A stretch of 64,000 bases of DNA, taken from positions 124,001-188,000 of the forward strand of contig NZ_QMEY01000013.1 in the NCBI RefSeq assembly GCF_003315795.1, written 5' to 3'. Below the pieces are notes generated by a model. The model was given only the letters and a program-made list of their open reading frames with translations. It was not told the DNA's origin and did not search any database. Position numbers and translations under genes: made by a program. This document shows positions 34,578-41,018 of the stretch, in pieces (the stretch's first letter is position 1; each line of letters begins with the position of its first letter). Origin of the DNA: Spongiactinospora rosea. GTDB lineage: Bacteria > Actinomycetota > Actinomycetes > Streptosporangiales > Streptosporangiaceae.

Positions 34578-35681
34578 TCAGGTGGTCTCCTCGGATCGAT
34601 CGTCCGGCAGGGGGTCGAAATGGGTGGCCGCCAGTTCGCGGCGGCCGTTGACGTTGTGGAGCGTGCCTTCGGCCCGTACGAGGGTCCCGCTCCGGTGTGC
34701 CGTGACCGCCAGGTCGTACGCCGCCTCGCCGGGCAGTCGCACCCAGATGAGCTTGTCCGCCTCATCCGCCCCGGTCACCAGGGCTCCGCGTACCTGGACC
34801 CGGAACCGGTCCCGGTCGCCGTCATCGCCGAGCATGACGATGCGGCCGGTGACCGACGCGCTCTCGCTGTGCAGGCGGCGGAACCGGTGCGCGGCGCGGC
34901 TCAGCACGGCCTTCGTGTCGGGGTCGAACACCACCGTCCGCGCGGGCACCTCGGACGGCACGGCCCTGGCCCAGCGGAAGCCCGCCTCCATCCGGCTCCC
35001 GGGGTCGGACCCGGCCATCTTGGCGAGCGCGTCGCAGAGGTCGGCCGACACTCCGTCCCGCACGATGCCGTCGAAGACGCCCATGTCATGGGTGTCACGT
35101 ACCTGAGCCACAGCGTCGCGCAGCAGTACCATCGCGCGCTGGAGCAGGATCAGGGTGCGGCGGGCCAGTGGGATGTCGTCCGCTTCGTCACGTTCCAACG
35201 GGACACGGATCGTCAGGACGTCCGTGGACGGCACGATCGGCCCGACCCGCACGCGGGCCAGCAGCTCCCGCACCTCCCGGGGCGGCGCTCCGGCGAACAC
35301 CGGCCGGCCGGGAGCCAGTACGGCCCGGGCCGCGGCGGTGATGGCCGTCTGGGCGCTCTTGAACGCCTCGGCCGCGTCCCCGAGCCCCAACTGGCCGTCC
35401 GCCGGGAAGATCGGCGAGCGGTACCACTGGACGTCGGCCATGGGCGCGCCGATGTCGGAGGCGATCTCCTCGCGGGACCGGCCCTCCAGGCGGGCCAGCA
35501 GCGCAAGGATCTCCCTGACCCGCCGAGGTCCGTCGGCGAAGTCGTCCGTACCGGGCACGAAGACCTCGTGGTCGCCCTCGCGCACCCACACGGCCGCGCC
35601 CCGCCACTCCTCCGGCTGACGGACCCAGCCGGTCACGGCGAGGTAGCTGTTGATGTCGGCGCCCGACAGGTTCGTGATCAC
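34578..35681 (-). CDS. Uncharacterised protein with OB-fold-like C-terminus, HerA/DUF4365 operon
   Basis: 367 residues. Residues 10-70 (YLAVTGWVRQPEEWRGAAVW, then EVFVPGTDDFADGPRRVREI) form a conserved-looking N-terminal module that I associate from memory with actinobacterial operons of this type. Residues about 264-355 (SASVTGRIVMLGDD, VQVRGALVTG, AYDLAVTAHRSGTLVRAEGT, LHNVNGRRELAATHFD) have the strand pattern of an OB fold, suggesting nucleic-acid or nucleotide binding. No nuclease or NTPase motif is evident. The GTG start overlaps the DUF4365 stop (GTGA). It may be the target-sensing or substrate-binding subunit of the proposed complex. Confidence 0.6.
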   Translation of the reverse strand: MITNLSGADINSYLAVTGWVRQPEEWRGAAVWVREGDHEVFVPGTDDFADGPRRVREILALLARLEGRSREEIASDIGAPMADVQWYRSPIFPADGQLGLGDAAEAFKSAQTAITAAARAVLAPGRPVFAGAPPREVRELLARVRVGPIVPSTDVLTIRVPLERDEADDIPLARRTLILLQRAMVLLRDAVAQVRDTHDMGVFDGIVRDGVSADLCDALAKMAGSDPGSRMEAGFRWARAVPSEVPARTVVFDPDTKAVLSRAAHRFRRLHSESASVTGRIVMLGDDGDRDRFRVQVRGALVTGADEADKLIWVRLPGEAAYDLAVTAHRSGTLVRAEGTLHNVNGRRELAATHFDPLPDDRSEETT

Positions 35682-36268
35682 GCGGGCGCCCCCACGAGTT
35701 CGCGCAGCGCGCGAACCGTGAGGACATTGCCGAGCGACAGCCGTACGGCCCGCCGCCGCTTTCCGCTCGGCTCATCGATCGGCCGCTCGCCCTCGAAACC
35801 CCGGTAGTAACAGAGCCGGCTGAGCGTCAGGCCCTCGGTCTCCACCCGCGCGTACCGTTCCCGATCGGCGGGGACCACGACGACGAACAGGTAACGCGGC
35901 ACGAGGAACGGCCCGGCTACGAGCTTGTTGTACTGCAACTCGTTCAGCCCGTCGTAGTGCAGATCCGGCCCTTTACCCGAAGGCACGGACCACGACTTGA
36001 CCTGTACCTCGATCGCGGGAGAGGCGATATGCCCGGCTCTGCCCGGATAGCGGAACCCGAAATCGATCCCATCGTGGTCGATATCGTCTTTGTAGACGAT
36101 GAGCCCGGCCGCCGAGGCCAGTGCCCTGACATAGTCTTCGGCGAACTTGCCCTGATGGTTTCGCTGGTCCAGCACGCTGAGAGTATCGTCCGGACGCCCC
36201 ACAGACGTTTCGGTTTCTCCACTGTTGATGCGCGATCGCGTCCTTTTCCCCACACCGGCGACCTGCAC
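35678..36268 (-). CDS. DUF4365 protein, PD-(D/E)XK nuclease-like
   Basis: 196 residues from GTG 36268 (GGTGGAG upstream); in-frame GTGs at 36202 and 36175 are alternatives because the family core starts at LDQRNHQGKFAEDYVRALAS. Motifs: E44 (GKFAEDY), D69 in DHDGIDFGF, and IEVQVKSW with Q89-x-K91, matching the E...D...(E/Q)xK active site of PD-(D/E)XK enzymes. It is the likely nuclease effector of the operon and its first gene. Related nuclease domains (for example DUF4297) act with HerA in known phage-defence systems. The coding sequence overlaps the next gene by 4 bp. Confidence 0.75.
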   Translation of the reverse strand: MQVAGVGKRTRSRINSGETETSVGRPDDTLSVLDQRNHQGKFAEDYVRALASAAGLIVYKDDIDHDGIDFGFRYPGRAGHIASPAIEVQVKSWSVPSGKGPDLHYDGLNELQYNKLVAGPFLVPRYLFVVVVPADRERYARVETEGLTLSRLCYYRGFEGERPIDEPSGKRRRAVRLSLGNVLTVRALRELVGAPA

Positions 36269-36312
36269 ATGGCTCCACCAAGGGTCCCCGTCCCCCTGGG
36301 CGACGTTCGGCC

Positions 36313-36504
36313 GGGCGTGGCGGGACGGCGCTGATCGACCACGACTGGTCCGAAATCGCCTCCCTCAAAGCCGACGAGCCGTCCACGGGGACCGCCCGCC
36401 TGCACAGCTACAAATTCCGCGAAGGCGGCGATCCGACCATCTTCACCAGGATGTCAACATCCTCGGGCCTAATATCAGGCCCGAGGGCACCAAACACCCC
36501 GTAG
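36313..36504 (+). pseudogene. Possible truncated gene remnant
   Basis: An in-frame segment ending at TAG 36502-36504 reads like real protein in its first part (LIDHDWSEIASLKADEPSTG, then ARLHSYKFREGGDPTIFT) and then degrades into S/P/G-rich residues over the hairpin. No start codon or ribosome site precedes it. I do not recognise the family. It may be the 5'-truncated remains of a gene lost when the neighbouring defence-like genes were inserted. Confidence 0.3.
36461..36486. repeat. Perfect 10-bp inverted repeat
   Basis: CCTCGGGCCT, loop AATATC, AGGCCCGAGG. It has no T-run. It could act as a terminator for the remnant, an operator, or a recombination remnant at the join between two defence-like blocks. 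Confidence 0.7.
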
Positions 36505-36688
36505 CCCCAACCTCGCGCCCTGGCCGAGCGCGCCACCGGCGTCCACCTCTCCCCCTGACCCTGATCACGGCGAGCTGTCCAAGCCGCCTGATTCCCGTCC
36601 CCCGCCCAACCCGCTCCTTAACGTCAGGTGACCGAGCACGCACAGTTGATCTACGATTGTGCAATCGTCAGACGGAGGGTCGATCACG

Positions 36689-38284
36689 TTGGCGGGTGGA
36701 CGTAGCGCGTGGGAGCGGCAGCAAGCGGCGTTGCGCAGAGAAGCCGAAAGGCAGCGGCGCGAGGCCGAGAGACTGGCCAAAGAGCGGGAGCGCGAGCGCC
36801 AGAAGCGGCATCTGGAACGGCAGCAGGCGACGGCCGAGAAGAAGAGCGCGGAACTTGAGAGGCGTGTCGCGGAGCTGGACCAGGTCTTGGTGGCCGCCCT
36901 TAGCGCACCTCCGTTCACCTTCGGCCGGTCACGAGTCGTCGCCTCGGTACCGCCCTTTGCCCCAGGCCGCCTCGCCGTCGCCGAATCGGCCCCGCAGTGG
37001 GAATCCTTCGCACCATCGCCCCCCTCGGCATTGGGCCGGGTATTCGGAGGGAGATCGCGTTACGAGCGCGAACTCCAGGAGGCCCACGACCGCTTCGACA
37101 GCGCGATCGCCGAGCACCAGGCGAGGGAGCATCAGCGACTGCTCGACCTCACCACCGCCCGCACGACCTATGATCACCAAGTGGCAGCCGCCAACGCGCA
37201 GGCGGCAGCCCAGAACGCCCGATTGAGCCGCCTGCGGGCCGACTTCGAAACGGGCGTGCCAGAGGCCGTGGAATGGGTCGCCGGCCAGGTCTTGGAAAGA
37301 TCTGTGTATCCGAGCGGGTTCCCCCGCATTTTTCAAGTGGCGTACCGTCCGGAGAACCGCGATCTCGTGATCGAGATCGAGCTCCCGCCACAGAGCGTCA
37401 TTCCCAATGTCCGTGCGTACAAGTACGTCAAGACGCGCGACGCGATAGAGCCCGTGCCCCGCGCCGAAACCGAGATAAAGAAGCGGTACGCCACGCTGCT
37501 CGCGTGCGTGGCGCTGCGCACTCTCCATGAGATCTTCGCCTCGACTCCAGGCGCGATCGTTGAGGCCGTGGTCTTCAACGGGCGTCTCAAGACGATCGAC
37601 CAGGCGACCGGCAAGAGGGTACGACCTCACTTGGTGAGCGCCGAGGCCGAGCGAGCCGACTTCGAAGAGCTAGTTTTGTCCGAGGTCAACCCGATCGCCT
37701 GCCTGAAGCGACTGAACGCCCTCGTCTCCCCCAATCCCTACGACCTTGAGGCCATCGAGCCGTTCATCACCTTCGACCTCAAGAGGTTCCGGTTCTCCAC
37801 CGACATGGATGTCGTCGCGGGGCTTGATTCGCGCCGCGACCTGCTCCAGCTCTCGCCCACGGAGTTCGAGCACCTGGTCAGGGAGCTGTTCGTGGCAATG
37901 GGCGCGGAGGCATGGACGACCATCCCCTCCAAGGACGGGGGCGTGGACGCTGTGGCGACCAGCAAGAACCTCTTCTTCGGCGGTGTCTGCCTCATCCAGG
38001 CCAAGCGATGGTCGGGACTGGTCGGATTGGAGGCGGTTCACGCGCTCACCGGCGTCATGGCGGACCACAACGCGACCACCGGCGTCCTTGTCACGACATC
38101 ATGGTTCGGCCGCGCCAGTGAGCAGTTCGCCCAGCGGAATAGGATCACTCTGATCAACGGCGCAGAACTCAAGCACCTCATAAAACAGCACCTGAACATC
38201 GATGTCATTCCTGGGACGACGCCCCCTAGGAACGCCAGGGCGTCCAACAACACCCAGTCCGGCCGCCCCGGCCCGACCATCTGA
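36689..38284 (+). CDS. Mrr-type restriction endonuclease-like protein with coiled-coil N-terminus
   Basis: 531 residues. TTG 36689 is taken as start because GGAGGG lies 9 bases upstream; an in-frame GTG at 36659 has no such site. Residues 1-60 are a highly charged coiled coil (REAERQRREAERLAKERERE). A second helical stretch follows around 120-190, then a mixed domain. The C-terminal 398-500 is an Mrr_cat PD-(D/E)XK nuclease: LSPTEFEHLVRELF, IPSKDGGVDAV (catalytic Asp) and CLIQAKRW (QxK). Mrr-like enzymes cut modified or foreign DNA. No modification methylase is nearby, which fits a type IV system. It converges on the DUF4268 gene, 20 bp apart. Confidence 0.82.
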   Translation: MAGGRSAWERQQAALRREAERQRREAERLAKERERERQKRHLERQQATAEKKSAELERRVAELDQVLVAALSAPPFTFGRSRVVASVPPFAPGRLAVAESAPQWESFAPSPPSALGRVFGGRSRYERELQEAHDRFDSAIAEHQAREHQRLLDLTTARTTYDHQVAAANAQAAAQNARLSRLRADFETGVPEAVEWVAGQVLERSVYPSGFPRIFQVAYRPENRDLVIEIELPPQSVIPNVRAYKYVKTRDAIEPVPRAETEIKKRYATLLACVALRTLHEIFASTPGAIVEAVVFNGRLKTIDQATGKRVRPHLVSAEAERADFEELVLSEVNPIACLKRLNALVSPNPYDLEAIEPFITFDLKRFRFSTDMDVVAGLDSRRDLLQLSPTEFEHLVRELFVAMGAEAWTTIPSKDGGVDAVATSKNLFFGGVCLIQAKRWSGLVGLEAVHALTGVMADHNATTGVLVTTSWFGRASEQFAQRNRITLINGAELKHLIKQHLNIDVIPGTTPPRNARASNNTQSGRPGPTI

Positions 38285-38304
38285 TCGGCCTCACCGGCCG
38301 AACG

Positions 38305-39300
38305 TCACGTACCGCCGGTGGCGCGCTGGTAGAGGGCGGGTATGCCGCCGATGGCGTCGATGGCCTTGCGCAGGCGGGTCTGGGAATCGACGAACCAGTC
38401 GAGGTAGGCGTCCCAGGCATCGGTGTCTTCGATACTGCCGGGCCGGTACACGGCTATCCGGCACGCGATCTTGCCAGGTAGCGGCTCAAAGTCGAGCGGA
38501 CTGCCGTAAGCGGCTTCAAGCGCCTCCCGGTCGGCTCGCAGGACGGCGAGCACCCGATCATTGGACCCGGCCTCGCCACCGAGATACAGCTCGCTGCGTA
38601 ACTTCTTCCAGGAGAAGGAGACGCCATAGTAGATCCCGCTCACCCCGGCGGGTAAGTCGAGCCAGTTCTGGGCGGGAGGCTTGCGGACCTTGGTCCACCC
38701 AGGCCGCTGCGACCGCGCCCGCTCAATGAACCGCTCCCAGAACTGCTGGTACGCGAGATTCCGCCCGGCCACCGCGGGCGGACTCGCCTGCTTGACCCGC
38801 TTACGCCAGTCATTGGGCTGCACCACGACCCGGAACAACGGCGCCGGCACCGACTCCCCCACCCTGACCAGGCGGATCTCCACCCCGAAGAACCGGGTGT
38901 TCTCGTCGGTCACGGCGTTCAGCCACTCCAGAGCCGCCCGATGCTCGTCCCGGAACTCCGTGGCCACCCAGATCACGTTCTTGGCCGCGGTCCCGCCCGC
39001 GTACGTGAGGAGCTGCCCCAGGTGAGTGTGATCGGTGGACGTCAGCTGGTTCTCGATGATGACCCGCTCATTGGTCTGCGCATTCACGCCGATCAGATCG
39101 AGCTGAAACCCCCCGACCCGATGCTCGGCGGCCTCCAGCACGAGATCCATCCCCAGTTCCTCACCAAGGACATCGGCACTCTCCAGCAACCAGGGCGTGA
39201 AATCCAACGCCTCATGCCGCCACACATCCCGCAAATCCACCGAAACCAGCCGACCCAACCCCCGCCGACCCTCACGCCCCACACCCACATCGCCCGTCAT
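38305..39300 (-). CDS. DUF4268-type protein with PD-(D/E)XK nuclease-like N-terminus
   Basis: 331 residues from ATG 39300. WRHEALDFTPWLLESADVL, then AEHRVGGFQLDLIGVNAQTN and VIIENQLTSTDHTHLGQLL, give the E...D...ExQ pattern of PD-(D/E)XK-fold nucleases. The C-terminal half (RVKQASPPAVAGRNLAYQQF, SWKKLRSELYLG) matches DUF4268 as I remember it. These proteins are frequent singletons near restriction systems and are presumed nucleases. The catalytic Lys is replaced by Gln, as in several branches of the fold. Part of the accessory island, with no obvious operon partner. Confidence 0.7.
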   Translation of the reverse strand: MTGDVGVGREGRRGLGRLVSVDLRDVWRHEALDFTPWLLESADVLGEELGMDLVLEAAEHRVGGFQLDLIGVNAQTNERVIIENQLTSTDHTHLGQLLTYAGGTAAKNVIWVATEFRDEHRAALEWLNAVTDENTRFFGVEIRLVRVGESVPAPLFRVVVQPNDWRKRVKQASPPAVAGRNLAYQQFWERFIERARSQRPGWTKVRKPPAQNWLDLPAGVSGIYYGVSFSWKKLRSELYLGGEAGSNDRVLAVLRADREALEAAYGSPLDFEPLPGKIACRIAVYRPGSIEDTDAWDAYLDWFVDSQTRLRKAIDAIGGIPALYQRATGGT

Positions 39301-39372
39301 GCCCGCAGGATAACCACCCAATGACACACTGTTCACAGGTCTTCCGAAATGTCGGTATCCCACCCCGAAGGG

Positions 39373-40002
39373 TCATCGTTGATCCCGCCGATGGCGGGCT
39401 ATCCGCGGAAGCCTGCGAGCCAATTCCTGTTCATCGTCGAAGTCCCACTGCTCCCCATGGGGAACGGCGCCGATCGCGGGGACCAGAGGAAAGCCACTCG
39501 AAGCGCCCCGGGCGTACGCGGCTTCGCCGAGTTCGTCCGGATTCTTCCCGGTCACCTGTTCGTAGGCGTGGTACGCCACACCGGCCAGCAACTCGAACTC
39601 AGGCGACTCTTCCCACAGCCGCTCCGAATCCTGCGGCCGGATCTCGGCGGACCTGACGTACGAACGCCGCAACTCCAGGACGTGGTGCACCTGAGGCAGC
39701 TCGATCAGCCGATCAGGGCAGTCGGAGACCGCCTCGAACGCCTCGCGGCCGAGACTGATGAGCCAGTTCACGAAATACTCGAAGCCATCCAACGACCCCG
39801 AACAGAATACGAACCGGTAAGCCGCGAACAGATCGACCGTGCAGGCGCGGTTCTGAGCCTTCGTCCACCAGATCTCATAGTCGATGATCTGTTGCACCGG
39901 GCGGCGAGAAAGCTCGTCCACCAACCATGCGACACGCGTGTCCCGGGTGTCGGTCTCACGTCCGGAACGCTCGATCAGATCCCAGAACCCATCGACATCC
40001 AT
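39373..40002 (-). CDS. DUF4240 domain protein
   Basis: 209 residues from ATG 40002. The N-terminal MDVDGFWDLIERSGRETDTR, together with VQQIIDYEIWWTKAQNRACT and FVNWLISLGREAFEAVSDCP, is the conserved pattern of DUF4240. Proteins with this domain occur as stand-alone genes and near toxin/immunity loci; no activity is known to me. It is upstream of, and co-directional with, the DUF4268 gene but 72 bp away, and diverges from the 152-residue gene at 40134. Confidence 0.65.
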   Translation of the reverse strand: MDVDGFWDLIERSGRETDTRDTRVAWLVDELSRRPVQQIIDYEIWWTKAQNRACTVDLFAAYRFVFCSGSLDGFEYFVNWLISLGREAFEAVSDCPDRLIELPQVHHVLELRRSYVRSAEIRPQDSERLWEESPEFELLAGVAYHAYEQVTGKNPDELGEAAYARGASSGFPLVPAIGAVPHGEQWDFDDEQELARRLPRIARHRRDQR

Positions 40003-40133
40003 GCCGCGTGATGCTGGCACCCCTGAGCCGCCGTGTAAAGATCACAGAACAGGGGCGCATCTGCGGACCCGGCACACCCGCGGAAAGCGCCGGGTCTCCA
40101 CATCTCAACGCCTTACAGAGCAGGAGGTCTCTC

Positions 40134-40592
40134 ATGGCGATTCCGAAGAAGGCTGCGCGGCTCATCACCGTCGATGGCACAGTGTTCCGCTGGCGCGTCC
40201 GCCGTAAGCCCACGTATTGCCAGGGGAACGGCTGGGGCCCGATGACGTTCGCAGTGGAACTGGCCGGCGCGTCGGGTCGCGTCCTTCTGGTGTCGCTCCC
40301 CTGCTCACGCCCGGACGCATGGTCGGGAGAACGGACGATGGCCATACGGCCGGCGCTCGTGACGGCGACCATACGCATGGCGCTCGACCACGGGTGGGAT
40401 CCGCAGCAAGCGGGCAACGCCTGCGAGCTTGCCCTCACTGACGAGAACCTGGCGGAGCTGATGAACGGCCGGCCACCTGTTTACGACGTCCCTTACATGC
40501 GGAGATGGCTTCCCCGGGCGGCCGACACGACCGTCCGTGAAATTCCGACCGGGCCCTATCGCGTGTCGGCGGGCGAGGTGGAAGGAGGATGA
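40134..40592 (+). CDS. Conserved hypothetical protein, 152 aa
   Basis: AGGAGG lies 7 bases before ATG 40134, a clear start. The N-terminus AIPKKAARLITVDGTVFRWR, then RRKPTYCQGNGWGPMTFAVE, is one I have seen repeatedly in actinobacterial genomes without assigned function. The middle (VTATIRMALDHGWDPQQAGN) is a predicted helix. No signal peptide, membrane helix or catalytic motif is visible. It forms the right end of the accessory island, immediately before a long regulatory region. Confidence 0.65.
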   Translation: MAIPKKAARLITVDGTVFRWRVRRKPTYCQGNGWGPMTFAVELAGASGRVLLVSLPCSRPDAWSGERTMAIRPALVTATIRMALDHGWDPQQAGNACELALTDENLAELMNGRPPVYDVPYMRRWLPRAADTTVREIPTGPYRVSAGEVEGG

Positions 40593-40726
40593 GGAGGCTG
40601 CGGGCGGGGTTGGACCGAACGGCCGTCCGCCGTACTCGGATTCGGACACGTTCTTCCGCTGACCGTCGTCGTGTTGGACCGCTGCTTTTCGGCCGCGCTC
40701 GCCGCGCTGTGAGTCGCGTTGGGCCC

Positions 40727-40755
40727 TTGTAGCGCCTGGTAGAGGTGGTTACAAT
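40727..40755 (+). promoter_or_regulatory. Sigma-70-type promoter of the GH18-like gene
   Basis: TTGTAG (40727-40732) and TACAAT (40750-40755) are separated by 17 bp; they match 4/6 and 5/6 of the consensus. Expected start of transcription is near 40762. Confidence 0.65.
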
Positions 40756-40765
40756 GCGAAAAATA

Positions 40766-40782
40766 TTAGGAAAGTTTCCTAA
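40766..40782. promoter_or_regulatory. Palindromic operator TTAGGAAAGTTTCCTAA
   Basis: A perfect 8-bp inverted repeat around a central G, placed at about +5 to +21 of the predicted transcript, where a bound repressor would block RNA polymerase. It resembles palindromes I remember upstream of actinomycete chitinase/chitosanase-type genes (regulated by a ROK-family repressor); this identity is unverified. Confidence 0.65.
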
Positions 40783-41018
40783 CGGTAAACTTCACTCCTT
40801 CGCTCTCTGTGAGGCCGCTCCGCCGCGCATACCCACCTTGAGGCGGCCTTGCCGTTCGACCGGCGGGTCACGCGATGCCGAGCACGATCCCGGCCTCGGC
40901 AGGGTGGCCCGGTGGTGCACACGGCCTGGCCCGTGGCCGTCCCGCCCGCGCGCGGGGGAGGCGACCGCGCGGGCAGGTCATCGGCACACTCCACCCTCCA
41001 CCCCCCAGGGAGTGTCAC

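Larger units (their letters stand above)
36269..36688. other. 420-bp non-coding stretch between DUF4365 and Mrr-like genes
   Basis: This holds a probable coding remnant (36313-36504), a perfect hairpin (36461-36486) and the Mrr-like gene's ribosome site GGAGGG at 36674-36679. I see no intact gene and no recognisable promoter hexamers. Confidence 0.5.
40593..41018 (+). other. 426-bp regulatory region upstream of the GH18-like gene
   Basis: No gene is seen here. It contains a strong promoter (40727-40755), a 17-bp palindrome just downstream of the expected transcription start (40766-40782), and a long leader of about 257 bases ending in the ribosome site AGGGAG at 41007-41012. Confidence 0.6.

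Noticed and set aside
36692..36870. Separate small gene for a charged coiled-coil protein
   Set aside because: The coiled coil is continuous in frame with the Mrr-like nuclease and shares its ribosome site, so it is the N-terminus of that protein.
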